Shown here: one piece after another, positions 1 to 8,056 of the stretch
Position numbering within the stretch: position 1 is the first letter of the stretch
How the letters are laid out: the number at the start of each line of letters is the position of its first letter
NCBI GenBank assembly: GCA_036653715.1
Contig: JAVVTL010000002.1
Coordinates: forward strand, 1 to 64,000
Direction of reading: 5' to 3'
Source of the DNA: Scatomorpha sp036653715
GTDB taxonomy: Bacteria > Bacillota > Clostridia > Oscillospirales > Oscillospiraceae
Length of the DNA: 64,000 nt
Program-made: the position numbers and the translations under genes
The notes under the pieces: model-generated
The model's input: the letters and a program-made list of their open reading frames with translations, nothing else
Told to the model about the DNA's origin: nothing
Database searches by the model: none

Positions 1-347
1 TGGTGGAGCCGAGGGGAGTTGAACCCCTGTCCGAAAACACGTCCACCGGAACTTCTCCGGGCGCATAGGATTATTTACATTCCCTTGCCGAGGCGCAAGT
101 CCTCATGCTCGACGGCTTGGTAGCTTCATTATGCATGGTGCGCTCAAAGCTTCGCACACTCACGGACGCCACTAATCGACGCCCTGTTCCGGCTCGTGGC
201 CCTTCCGGACAGAACGCTCACTGCTTACGCAGCGAGAAGAACAGTATTGTTATCGTTCTTTAATTTATAGGTGCCCATTTTAAGGATGGTAGGCGCATCC
301 GCCCGCTATTCCGAATTCGGTGTCCCCGTCGAAACCGGTACGGCCCC
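1..347 (-). ncRNA. ssrA: tmRNA (transfer-messenger RNA)
   Basis: Rescues stalled ribosomes with SmpB, adding a degradation tag to the unfinished protein. Read on the minus strand, the RNA begins GGGGCCG at 347-341 and ends CGGCTCCACCA at 11-1. These ends pair as a 7-bp acceptor stem with one G-U, and CCA is encoded. A tRNA-like GGTTCAA T-loop sequence precedes the 3' arm. The tag frame ends at a TAA complementary to 225-227 and reads NDNNTVLLAA over 257-228, possibly with K before it. The exact resume codon is uncertain, but a TTANNN pattern just before the AAC codon suits it. The tag ends in LAA, as ClpXP recognition requires. smpB lies two genes upstream on the same strand. Confidence 0.95.
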
Positions 348-353
348 ATGGGG

Positions 354-374
354 AGCGCCCGCAGGGCGGGCGCT
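354..374 (-). terminator. GC-rich hairpin between cyclophilin gene and ssrA
   Basis: A perfect 9-bp inverted repeat (354-362 with 366-374, loop AGG) lies between the cyclophilin stop and the tmRNA 5' end. There is no T-run, so it may be an RNA-processing structure rather than an intrinsic terminator. Confidence 0.35.
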
Positions 375-384
375 GCTATAGAGG

Positions 385-903
385 TTAAGCCTTTTTGGGC
401 TCGGGATAAACAGTGTCAAAGGTCTCTGCCGTGACGCTCGCCATGACGGGGGGGACGAGGGGACGGTCGTTATAGTCCCGCGCGGCGTTGGCTATGCGGT
501 CAACTACATCGAGACCCTCGGTGACCTTGCCGAAGGCGGCATATTGGCCGTCAAGGTGGTGGGCATCGGCGTGCATGATGAAAAATTGGCTTCCGGCGGA
601 GTCGGGCTTGTTGGCGCGCGCCATGGAGAGCACGCCGCGCGAATGCTTGAGGTTGTTTTTCACGCCGTTTGCGGTGAATTCGCCCTTGATGGAGTAGCCG
701 GGGCCGCCCATGCCGCTGCCTTGGGGGTCTCCGCCCTGAATCATGAAGCCGGGGATGACGCGGTGAAAAATGATGCCGTTATAGAAGCCCTTGTTGACGA
801 GGCTCAGAAAGTTATTGACGGAGTTCGGCGCTATCTCCGGGTAAAGCTCGGCTTTGATGACGCCGCCGTCCTGCATGGTTATTGTGACTATTGGATTTGC
901 CAT
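385..903 (-). CDS. Cyclophilin-type peptidyl-prolyl cis-trans isomerase
   Basis: Catalyses cis-trans isomerisation of prolyl bonds during protein folding. The 172-residue product is a single cyclophilin domain with no signal peptide, so it should be cytoplasmic. The hallmark FHRVIPGFMIQGGDPQGSG segment (about residues 46-64) holds the catalytic Arg, and the SAGSQFFI and LDGQYAAFGKV segments of the family are present. The start ATG overlaps the smpB stop by one base (TAATG), so the two are translationally coupled. Length matches bacterial PpiB-like single-domain enzymes. Confidence 0.93.
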   Translation of the reverse strand: MANPIVTITMQDGGVIKAELYPEIAPNSVNNFLSLVNKGFYNGIIFHRVIPGFMIQGGDPQGSGMGGPGYSIKGEFTANGVKNNLKHSRGVLSMARANKPDSAGSQFFIMHADAHHLDGQYAAFGKVTEGLDVVDRIANAARDYNDRPLVPPVMASVTAETFDTVYPEPKKA

Positions 904-1373
904 TAATTGTTCCTCTCCTTCAGCATTCTGTCCATGTCTCGCTTTGAATCACGTTCGGATTCCGACTCACGCTTATCGTGGAGCTTCTTGCCCTTGCACA
1001 GCCCAAGCTCGACCTTTACGCGGCCGTCTTTGAAGTAGATGGCTATGGGGATGAGGGTCAGGCCGTCCTGCATTACGCGGGCATTCAGCTTGATAATCTC
1101 GTGCCTGTGCATAAGAAGTCTGCGGGGCCTCAGAGGGTCGCGGTTAAAGATATTCCCCTTTTCGTAGGGGCTTATGTGCATACCGCGGACGAAAAGCTCA
1201 CCGTCCTTGACATAGCAGAAGGAATCCTTGAGGTTTACCTCTCCGGCTCTGATGGATTTTACCTCGGTGCCGAAAAGTTCGATGCCGGCCTCGAAGCGTT
1301 CCAGAACAAAGTACTCGTGGAAAGCCTTTCGGTTCTGCGCTATTTGCTTTATTCCCTGCGCTTTTGGCGACAA
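903..1373 (-). CDS. smpB: SsrA-binding protein SmpB
   Basis: Binds the tRNA-like domain of tmRNA and delivers it to stalled ribosomes. The 156-residue product has the SmpB beta-barrel with GTEVKSIRAGEVNLKDSF, RPRRLLMHRHEI and GLTLIPIAIYFKDGRVKVELGL-type segments, then the basic KGKKLHDKRE tail that inserts in the mRNA channel. The start is a TTG at 1373-1371, eight bases after a strong GGGAGGT. An ATG directly abutting that SD at 1380 is out of frame and a decoy. ssrA lies downstream on the same strand. Confidence 0.96.
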   Translation of the reverse strand: MSPKAQGIKQIAQNRKAFHEYFVLERFEAGIELFGTEVKSIRAGEVNLKDSFCYVKDGELFVRGMHISPYEKGNIFNRDPLRPRRLLMHRHEIIKLNARVMQDGLTLIPIAIYFKDGRVKVELGLCKGKKLHDKRESESERDSKRDMDRMLKERNN

Positions 1374-1440
1374 CGTTCATACCTCCCGTGGCGATATGCT
1401 GTCATTTTACCACAGGTGTCAAGAGAAATAAAGCACTAAA

Positions 1441-1683
1441 CTACTCGAAGTTAAAAAATTGCAGCGCCCAATCCGCGACTGTAACGCTGATGTCCGAAAC
1501 GGGGCGGGCCACAATCAGCGTCTCGCCCTCGGCGGGGAAAAGGTCAAGCTCCATGCGCGGCCAAAGCTTCAGCCCGCGCCGGGTGAGAGCCGAGCGCACC
1601 AATTCCGCCGCATCTCCGGGTGAGTCGGGTCGCTCCCGTATGTAAAGCGCGACGCAGTCTGCACTCACCGTCTGAAATTCCAA
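1441..1683 (-). CDS. Hypothetical small protein upstream of smpB
   Basis: Not recognised as a known family. It encodes about 80 residues (83 if an upstream GTG at 1692 is used), soluble, without membrane segments or cysteine motifs. The central stretch is charged, with a LTRRGLKLWPRMELDLFP segment. TTG at 1683-1681 is preferred because GGGAGGTG lies 5-7 bases upstream, whereas the GTG at 1692 lies inside that SD. A sigma-A-type promoter (1710-1738) precedes it, making it the first gene of the transcript leading to smpB. Confidence 0.6.
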   Translation of the reverse strand: MEFQTVSADCVALYIRERPDSPGDAAELVRSALTRRGLKLWPRMELDLFPAEGETLIVARPVSDISVTVADWALQFFNFE

Positions 1684-1709
1684 AGGAATCACCTCCCGAT
1701 AATGCTCTG

Positions 1710-1738
1710 ATTGTCGCTCGTAATTATTTCGCAGTCAA
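1710..1738 (-). promoter_or_regulatory. Sigma-A-type promoter, smpB operon
   Basis: On the minus strand, TTGACT (1738-1733), a 17-base spacer and GACAAT (1715-1710) stand about 27 bases before the first gene. It is divergent from the nudF promoter. Confidence 0.6.
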
Positions 1739-1749
1739 GGCAAAAATAC

Positions 1750-1778
1750 TGGTAAAGCGATTCAATATATGGTAAAAT
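1750..1778 (+). promoter_or_regulatory. Extended -10 promoter, nudF-wal operon
   Basis: TGG-TAAAAT at 1770-1778 is an extended -10. The -35 region (TGGTAA, 1750-1755) is poor, as is common for extended -10 promoters. It lies about 30 bases before the Nudix start. Confidence 0.5.
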
Positions 1779-1808
1779 ACCTTTGAATAAGCTGCGGAGG
1801 CATACAAT

Positions 1809-2348
1809 ATGGCATATTTTGAAAAACGCGTGGACGGCGAAACCGTCTATGAGGGCATAATAGTCCGCGTCCGTCGTGACAGGGCCGAGCTATGCAACGG
1901 CAAGACGGTCGGCAGGGAGGTCGTGGAGCATCCCGGCGGCGTCACCATCCTGCCCGTGGAGGAGGACGGCACGGTCTGGTGCGTGCGCCAATTCCGCTAT
2001 CCCTTCGGCAGGGAGATGCTTGAGGCACCCGCCGGAAAGCTTGACGCGGGAGAGGCTCCGCGGGACTGCGCCGTCCGTGAGCTGTCGGAGGAAACCGGCC
2101 TTCGGGCGGACAGCCTCATCTATCTCGGCGCCTGCTGCACCTCGCCCGGATTTTCCACGGAGGTTCTGCACATATACCTCGCGCTCGGCCTGCACCGCGG
2201 CGAGATGCACCTCGACGAAAACGAATTCCTCAACATCGAAAAGCACAAGCTCTCCGAGCTTTCGGACATGATAATGCGCGGCGAGCTTGACGACGCCAAG
2301 ACCGTTATAGCCGTGCTGAAGGCAAAAATATACCTGGAGGCGAAATAA
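1809..2348 (+). CDS. nudF: Nudix hydrolase, ADP-ribose pyrophosphatase type
   Basis: Hydrolyses nucleoside diphosphates linked to another moiety; the closest family is ADP-ribose pyrophosphatase. The 179-residue protein carries a complete Nudix box from Gly76 (G-x5-E82-x7-R90-E91-x2-E94-E95-x-G97-L98), with the metal-binding glutamates intact. ATG follows GGAGG at 10 bases. Its stop overlaps the next ATG by one base, tying it to the response regulator gene, so it is the first gene of the wal-like operon here. Substrate preference cannot be fixed from sequence alone. Confidence 0.88.
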   Translation: MAYFEKRVDGETVYEGIIVRVRRDRAELCNGKTVGREVVEHPGGVTILPVEEDGTVWCVRQFRYPFGREMLEAPAGKLDAGEAPRDCAVRELSEETGLRADSLIYLGACCTSPGFSTEVLHIYLALGLHRGEMHLDENEFLNIEKHKLSELSDMIMRGELDDAKTVIAVLKAKIYLEAK

Positions 2349-3046
2349 TGGGACGCAAGATACTCATTGTGGACGATGAGCATTCCATAGTAGACATACT
2401 GCGCTACAACCTCGAAAAGAACGGCTTCGAGGCAGTCTGCGCCTATGACGGCACGGAGGGGCTGCGCCTCGCGAGAGAGGCGGACCCCGACCTCATACTT
2501 TTAGACGTGATGCTGCCGGGGCTGGATGGCTTCGAGGTCTGCCGCGCTCTGCGCGAGGACGGCAACAACGTCCCCATAATCATGATAACCGCCCGCGAGG
2601 AGGAGACGGACAAGGTCTTCGGCCTCGAGCTTGGGGCGGACGACTACATCACCAAGCCCTTCTCCATGCGCGAGGTCGTGGCGAGAGTCCGCACCAACAT
2701 GCGCCGCGTCGCCTCCATGGCGCCGCCGACACAGGAGGAGACGGGGGATTTGCTCAGGGCGAAGGACCTCATTATCGACCGCGACCGCCACGCCGTCTAC
2801 AAAAACGGCGCGGAGCTGGAGCTTACGCAGCGCGAATATGAGCTTATCCGTTTCCTTGCGGAAAACCCCGGCAAGGTCGTCTCACGCGAGGAGCTGATGA
2901 CGAGGGTCTGGCAATACGACTACTTCGGCGACCTGCGCGCCGTCGATGTCGCCGTGCGCCGCCTGCGCGAAAAGCTCGAGGAAAACCCCTCCGAGCCGGT
3001 ATACGTCATAACAAAGCGCGGCGCGGGCTATTATTTCGACGCCTGA
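2348..3046 (+). CDS. walR: OmpR-family response regulator, WalR-like
   Basis: DNA-binding response regulator of a two-component system. Receiver domain (residues 3-115) has acidic pocket D9/D10, phospho-acceptor D53 in LLDVMLPG, T81 and K103. A winged-helix DNA-binding domain follows (about 132-230). The order regulator, kinase, YycH-like, YycI-like, then a YycJ-type protein and rlmH matches the WalRK locus of Firmicutes, so it probably controls cell-wall metabolism. PhoP/PhoB would look alike by domain, so the assignment rests on context. Start overlaps the upstream stop by one base. Confidence 0.85.
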   Translation: MGRKILIVDDEHSIVDILRYNLEKNGFEAVCAYDGTEGLRLAREADPDLILLDVMLPGLDGFEVCRALREDGNNVPIIMITAREEETDKVFGLELGADDYITKPFSMREVVARVRTNMRRVASMAPPTQEETGDLLRAKDLIIDRDRHAVYKNGAELELTQREYELIRFLAENPGKVVSREELMTRVWQYDYFGDLRAVDVAVRRLREKLEENPSEPVYVITKRGAGYYFDA

Positions 3047-3055
3047 GGTAGATAA

Positions 3056-4498
3056 ATGAACCGCAGCCTTTACACAAAGCTCGTTCTCATAATACTTGTC
3101 ATCATCATCTCTCTCATGGCCGTGACGGGGGTGTTCCTTCTGCGCGGCGTGAGAGGCTTCTACATCAACGAATTTTACTCCCAAATGCAGGAGGTTTTCT
3201 CAAGACGCGAGCTGGCGGATGATTTGCGCTCGGCGGCGAATCAGAGCGAGGGCGCTCAAAAGCTGGCGGACACCATCCACGCGTATTTCGGCAACCTTGG
3301 CATAGGCTCGGGCACACGCAACTACTACATTCTCACGGGTGATACCGGCGCTTTCATCACGGGCAGCGACTCGCCCGAGGCGGGCATCCCCATGACTCCG
3401 AACATAATCACCGCCATAGGCGGCGGCTCCGGCTATGTCAGCGATCCCGGCGCGGACTACATGGACGTGGCGCTGCCCGTCGAGGGCGAATCCGGCAGCT
3501 ACATCATCTACATCAAGGACAACAAAAACACGATGCAGAGCCTGAACGACCAGCTCCTGCGCATAATCCTTGAAGCGCTCGCCGTGGGACTTGTCATCTC
3601 CGTGCTTCTCAGCCTTGTTCTTGCCAAAACCATGATAGCTCCCATACAGGACCTCACCATGGCGGCGGAGCGCGTTGCGGGAGGCGATTTTTCGGACAAG
3701 CTCGAAAACACCTCAAAGGACGAGATAGGCGTCCTGACCCGAACCTTCAACGACATGGCGGGTCAGCTTGAGGACACGCTCGGCGACCTCAAAAAATCCG
3801 AGCAGACGCGGCGCGAGTTCGTCGCGAACGTCTCGCACGAGCTGCGCACGCCCATCACCAGCATCCGCAGCTATGCCGAGACCCTTGAGGAGGACCCGCA
3901 GATGCCCACCGCCACGCGCAACAGATTCCTTGAGGTCATCCTCAACGAATCCGACCGCATGACAAAAATTGTCCAGGACCTGCTCACCCTCTCGCGCTTC
4001 GACGCGGGCAGCATAGAATTCACCTTCGAGCAATTCAGCTTCGAGAAATCCGTGCGGGACGTATACAGCGCCATGATTATGGAAGCTCAGGCGCACAACC
4101 ACGACTTCGCCTTGGAATTTTCAACGCCTCTGCCGCGCATTCGCGGCGACAGGGCGCGTCTTGAGCAGGTGCTCATCAATATGGTCTCGAACGCCGTGAA
4201 ATACACAAAGGACGGCGGCAAAATCCGCATATCTGCCGGCGCGAAGGGCGGAGAGGTCTGGTGCTCCGTCAAGGACAACGGCATAGGCATACCCAAGGAG
4301 GACCTCGGCAAGGTCTTCGACCGCTTCTACCGCGTGGATAAGGCGCGCAGCCGCGAGTCCGGCGGCACGGGGCTTGGCCTTCCCATAGCGAGCGAGATTG
4401 TCTCCCGCCACGGCGGAAAAATCGACCTACAGAGCCGAGAAGGGAAGGGCACCACCCTGACCATCACCCTGCCGACGGAGGGCCCCGCCGATGAATAG
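3056..4498 (+). CDS. walK: Membrane sensor histidine kinase, WalK-like
   Basis: Partner kinase of the preceding regulator. The 480 residues comprise TM1 (about 8-29), an extracellular sensor region (30-165), TM2 (about 167-190), HAMP (about 192-245), HisKA with phospho-acceptor His near 261 in VSHELRTPI, and an HATPase domain with N-box, DNGIGIP and GTGLGLPI motifs. No clear PAS domain sits between HAMP and HisKA, unlike Bacillus WalK, so it is also compatible with a PhoR-type kinase. The stop lies 8 bases inside the next gene, indicating coupling. Confidence 0.87.
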   Translation: MNRSLYTKLVLIILVIIISLMAVTGVFLLRGVRGFYINEFYSQMQEVFSRRELADDLRSAANQSEGAQKLADTIHAYFGNLGIGSGTRNYYILTGDTGAFITGSDSPEAGIPMTPNIITAIGGGSGYVSDPGADYMDVALPVEGESGSYIIYIKDNKNTMQSLNDQLLRIILEALAVGLVISVLLSLVLAKTMIAPIQDLTMAAERVAGGDFSDKLENTSKDEIGVLTRTFNDMAGQLEDTLGDLKKSEQTRREFVANVSHELRTPITSIRSYAETLEEDPQMPTATRNRFLEVILNESDRMTKIVQDLLTLSRFDAGSIEFTFEQFSFEKSVRDVYSAMIMEAQAHNHDFALEFSTPLPRIRGDRARLEQVLINMVSNAVKYTKDGGKIRISAGAKGGEVWCSVKDNGIGIPKEDLGKVFDRFYRVDKARSRESGGTGLGLPIASEIVSRHGGKIDLQSREGKGTTLTITLPTEGPADE

Positions 4499-5792
4499 AC
4501 CCTCCTTCCGCTTTAAGCTCCCGAGCCTCGGCAGCAAAAAAGAGGCAATAGAGACAGGCAAGACCCTGCTTATAATCCTTCTGCTTATCTCGGCGCTGCT
4601 TCTCTGCGCGGCGACGGGCGTCTTTGAGAGCATCGGCGGCGTCGGCGGCGCTTTTGTGGACAAGGTCGTCGGCGGAGCGCAGGAGAGCGGGGGCTATACA
4701 GCCGCCGCCGTCCCGTTCTACGTCGTTGTCACGCCGGGAAAATCCGCGCACTGCGCCGTCCTCTACGACGACGAGGCGACGGCTGCCGCCTATGAGCGCT
4801 TTTCCCCGAGCCTCGGCGAGGCGCTCGGCTCCTCACTCAGACCCAAGAAGGTCGCGCAGGAGGAATGGGAAGCCGCGCTTGCCGGCGAGGGCGTGTATTT
4901 CGACTACATTAACGACCAGCTCATGTCGGTGCTTGCCGGCTGGCTCGGCACAAGCGTCTCCGGAGAAGCGGGCCTTCACACGGCAAGACGCATCTGCCTC
5001 TCCAAGAGCGGCGACGGAGTCGCCCTCTACTACTACCGCGTGCGCGCCGATTCGGGCCCCTACCGCTGCGAGACAAAGCTGAATTGGACGGATATATCAG
5101 CGCGGGTCGGGGAATATCTCCCCAACGGCGCCCGCTACAACTTCGAGCTTGAGGAGAGCTTCCCCTCGGTGGACGATTGCGCGATAATCATGCCCACGCA
5201 GCCGCGCATCCCCTCCGTTACGGCGCTTGATTCCCTCCAAACCTCCGCACAGAGCAGCACCCTGCTTGCCGCCTTCGGCATGAACGACGTTCTCGCCACA
5301 AGCTACAGGGAGGGCGACGGCGCCCTCGTTTGGGTGGAGGGCGATGCGACGCTGCGCCTTTCCGCCGGCGGCACAGTCGTGTACGGCGGCGCGGGGGAGC
5401 ACGGGCAGGCCCTGTCTCCGGCCGAGGCGGTGGAGAGGGTCAGGGCGCTCTGCGCCTCCACAATCGGCAAATACTGCGGCGAGGCGTCAATTTATCTCTC
5501 GTCCATCTCCCACAGCAACGAGACGGACACCTATACAATGTGCTTCGACTACTCCGTAAACGGCCTGCCGGTCATGCTTCCGAGCGGCTCTGCCGCCGAA
5601 ATTACCGTGACGGGACAGGCGGTGACCGCCGCGACCATGCGCTTTCGCAGCTACAGCTCCGCGGATATTCCCGAAAAGCCCCTGCCCTCGCTCCAGGCGG
5701 CGGCTGTTGTTGAGGCAAAGGGCGGCGGCGAGCCCATGCTCTGCTACATGGACAACGCGGACGGCGTCACGGCCTCGTGGGTGAGAAAATAA
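4491..5792 (+). CDS. YycH-like regulatory membrane protein
   Basis: Probable accessory regulator of the WalK-like kinase. The 433-residue protein has a short basic N-terminus, one membrane segment (about 25-43) and a large extracytoplasmic portion, as in YycH. Family identity is inferred from topology, size and position between the kinase and a YycI-like gene; similarity to Bacillus YycH is weak by eye. ATG overlaps walK by 8 bases and follows a GGAGG in its end. Confidence 0.62.
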   Translation: MNRPSFRFKLPSLGSKKEAIETGKTLLIILLLISALLLCAATGVFESIGGVGGAFVDKVVGGAQESGGYTAAAVPFYVVVTPGKSAHCAVLYDDEATAAAYERFSPSLGEALGSSLRPKKVAQEEWEAALAGEGVYFDYINDQLMSVLAGWLGTSVSGEAGLHTARRICLSKSGDGVALYYYRVRADSGPYRCETKLNWTDISARVGEYLPNGARYNFELEESFPSVDDCAIIMPTQPRIPSVTALDSLQTSAQSSTLLAAFGMNDVLATSYREGDGALVWVEGDATLRLSAGGTVVYGGAGEHGQALSPAEAVERVRALCASTIGKYCGEASIYLSSISHSNETDTYTMCFDYSVNGLPVMLPSGSAAEITVTGQAVTAATMRFRSYSSADIPEKPLPSLQAAAVVEAKGGGEPMLCYMDNADGVTASWVRK

Positions 5793-5793
5793 T

Positions 5794-6627
5794 ATGGATT
5801 CTTCAAAAATAAAAAACTTCATAATAGTCGTGCTCGTCATCGTGAACATCCTGCTGCTTGCCGTCGTCGGGGTTGACGGCGCGAGGGCGCGTGCTGCGGA
5901 ACGCCGCGCGATGGACGGGGTTTCCGATATTTTCGCGGCGCAGGGAATAGCCCTTTCCCCCAACCTTAAAACAAAAAACACAAACCTGCCCGTGCGCTCC
6001 GTCTCGCGCGCAGCCGATGGGGAAAAAAGGCGCGTCGCCTCGCTCCTTGGCGACGTGACGGTTCAGGACCAGGGCGGCAGCATATTATTCTACAGCGGCG
6101 AAAAGGGTCAGGCAGTCTTTCGCGGCACCGGCGGCTTTGAGATTTTAATGAACGACGGCGCGATACCCACGGGACGCGACGCCGAAAATACGGCGAGAGC
6201 TTTCCTCAAAAAGCTCGGTGTATCCGCGGTCTCCGGCCACGGCAGCGCAATATCGGACGTTGAGGACGGCTCCGGCACGGTTGTGCTCCGCTGTCGCTCG
6301 GGGAAGACCGAGGTCGTGGGCTGCAAGGTGACCTTCACCTTCACAAACGGCAGTCTGCTGCTTGTAATCGGCTCGCGTCCGCTTGAGGTCGTCTCCACCG
6401 ACCGCTCGGGCGAGGCGCTCGATGTCCCGACGGTTCTGCTGCGATTTTTAAACATTGTCTCTGAGGGCGGCCACATATGCAGCGAGCTTCGAAATTTAGA
6501 GCCCTGCTATATGCAATCCACCTCCGCCTCCGGCACAGGCTTTCTCACGCCCGTATGGCGCGTGACGACGGACGCGGGCGAGTTCTACATCAACGGTCTG
6601 ACGGGCAAGCAGGAGCTGCCGACATAA
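5794..6627 (+). CDS. YycI-like regulatory protein
   Basis: Probable second accessory protein of the WalRK system. The 277-residue product opens MDSSKIKNFIIVVLVIVNIL, which closely resembles the N-terminus of YycI (a few polar residues, then one membrane helix about 8-27), followed by an extracytoplasmic domain. It begins two bases after the YycH-like stop. In Bacillus, YycH and YycI form a membrane complex that modulates WalK; the same role is inferred here. Confidence 0.66.
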   Translation: MDSSKIKNFIIVVLVIVNILLLAVVGVDGARARAAERRAMDGVSDIFAAQGIALSPNLKTKNTNLPVRSVSRAADGEKRRVASLLGDVTVQDQGGSILFYSGEKGQAVFRGTGGFEILMNDGAIPTGRDAENTARAFLKKLGVSAVSGHGSAISDVEDGSGTVVLRCRSGKTEVVGCKVTFTFTNGSLLLVIGSRPLEVVSTDRSGEALDVPTVLLRFLNIVSEGGHICSELRNLEPCYMQSTSASGTGFLTPVWRVTTDAGEFYINGLTGKQELPT

Positions 6628-6638
6628 ATTTGATTTGG

Positions 6639-6667
6639 TTGATTTACTGGTATAACTGTGTTAAAAT
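6639..6667 (+). promoter_or_regulatory. Sigma-A-type promoter before murA
   Basis: TTGATT (6639-6644), 17 bases, TAAAAT (6662-6667). A transcript from here would have a leader of about 80 bases before the preferred murA start, and could express murA onward independently of the two-component genes. Confidence 0.6.
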
Positions 6668-6751
6668 ACTTTTTTAGTGTGGCCCCGCGCGGGACACAAT
6701 ATGAATACCGATAACAAAAAAACACGACGCTCCTACGGAAGGTGTGAGTCT

Positions 6752-8056
6752 TTGGAAAAATATATCATTCACGGCGGGCATCCGCTATACGGCGAGGTAG
6801 AGGTCAGCGGCGCAAAAAATGCGGCGGTGGCCATCATACCCGCAACTCTCTTGGTGGACGGTGTCTGCCGACTTGAGAATATCCCCCAGATAAGCGACGC
6901 GGACATGCTCATGACGATTCTTGAGCATCTTGGCGCCCACATCAAGCTTATAAACCGCAGCACCGTCGAAATCGACTGCACGCAGGTTCGCTACACCGAT
7001 GCGCCCTATGACCTCATGCGCAAGATACGCGCCTCCTACTACCTCATCGGCGCTATGCTCGGTCGCTTCGGCACGGCAAAAACAACCATGCCCGGCGGCT
7101 GCAACTTCGGCGTGCGCCCTATTGACCAGCACATCAAGGGCATGGCGGCGCTCGGCGCGAATGTCGAGGTCGCGGGCGGCTTTGTCCTTGCCGAGGCGGC
7201 GGACGGCAAGCTCCACGGCACCAGAATATACCTCGACAAGGTCTCCGTCGGAGCCACCATGAACATCATCCTCGCGGCCTCCATGGCAAGAGGGCGAACA
7301 GTCATCGAAAACTCGGCGAAGGAGCCGCATATCGTTGACCTCGCAAACTTCTTAAACTCTATGGGCGCCGATGTGCGCGGAGCCGGCACCGATTCCGTCA
7401 AGGTAAACGGCACGGATAAGCTCCACGGCGGCACCTACACCATAATCCCCGACCAAATTGAGGCCGGCACCTATATGGTCGCCTGCGCCGCCGCCGGCGG
7501 AGAGGTCAGAGTCACAAACGTCATCCCGAGACACCTTGAGTCCATCACCGCCAAACTGCGGGAGATGGGCGTCACCGTTGTCGAGGGAGAGGACTCCGTC
7601 CTTGTCAAGAGCAGCGGCAGACTTCGCCGCGCCAACATCAAAACCATGCCGTATCCCGGCTTCCCAACTGACATGCAGCCGCAGATAGCCACGGCGCTCG
7701 CGCTCGCCGGCGGCACCAGCGTCGTCACCGAGGGAATTTACGACAACCGATACAAATATGTGAACGAGCTTCGGAAAATGGGCGCTCAGATTCAGGTTGA
7801 CGGGCGCACGGCTGTCATAGAGGGCGTCGAAAAGCTCAGCGGCGCGCCGGTGGCGGCATGCGACCTTCGCGCAGGCGCTGCAATGGTCATCGCCGGACTC
7901 TGCGCCGAGGGCGAAACCCAAATCGAGGAAGTTCACTATATCGAGCGCGGCTACGAGAATTTCGTGGGAAAGCTGCGCAACCTCGGCGCCGATATAGTCC
8001 TTGTGGACGACCCCGAGGAGCCGGAGCAGGCGGGCAGAGGAATAAACGTCGGATGA
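6752..8056 (+). CDS. murA: UDP-N-acetylglucosamine 1-carboxyvinyltransferase (copy 1)
   Basis: First committed step of peptidoglycan synthesis: transfers enolpyruvate from PEP to UDP-GlcNAc in the cytoplasm. 434 residues from TTG 6752; catalytic Cys117 sits in MPGGCNFGVRP, the fosfomycin target. TTG is preferred because GGAAGGTG lies 7 bases upstream and LEKYIIHGG is the usual MurA N-terminus. An ATG at 6701 and a GTG at 6677 are in frame but poorly supported. It sits between yycI-like and yycJ-like genes, where Bacillus has no murA. A second copy lies at 36685. Confidence 0.95.
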   Translation: MEKYIIHGGHPLYGEVEVSGAKNAAVAIIPATLLVDGVCRLENIPQISDADMLMTILEHLGAHIKLINRSTVEIDCTQVRYTDAPYDLMRKIRASYYLIGAMLGRFGTAKTTMPGGCNFGVRPIDQHIKGMAALGANVEVAGGFVLAEAADGKLHGTRIYLDKVSVGATMNIILAASMARGRTVIENSAKEPHIVDLANFLNSMGADVRGAGTDSVKVNGTDKLHGGTYTIIPDQIEAGTYMVACAAAGGEVRVTNVIPRHLESITAKLREMGVTVVEGEDSVLVKSSGRLRRANIKTMPYPGFPTDMQPQIATALALAGGTSVVTEGIYDNRYKYVNELRKMGAQIQVDGRTAVIEGVEKLSGAPVAACDLRAGAAMVIAGLCAEGETQIEEVHYIERGYENFVGKLRNLGADIVLVDDPEEPEQAGRGINVG

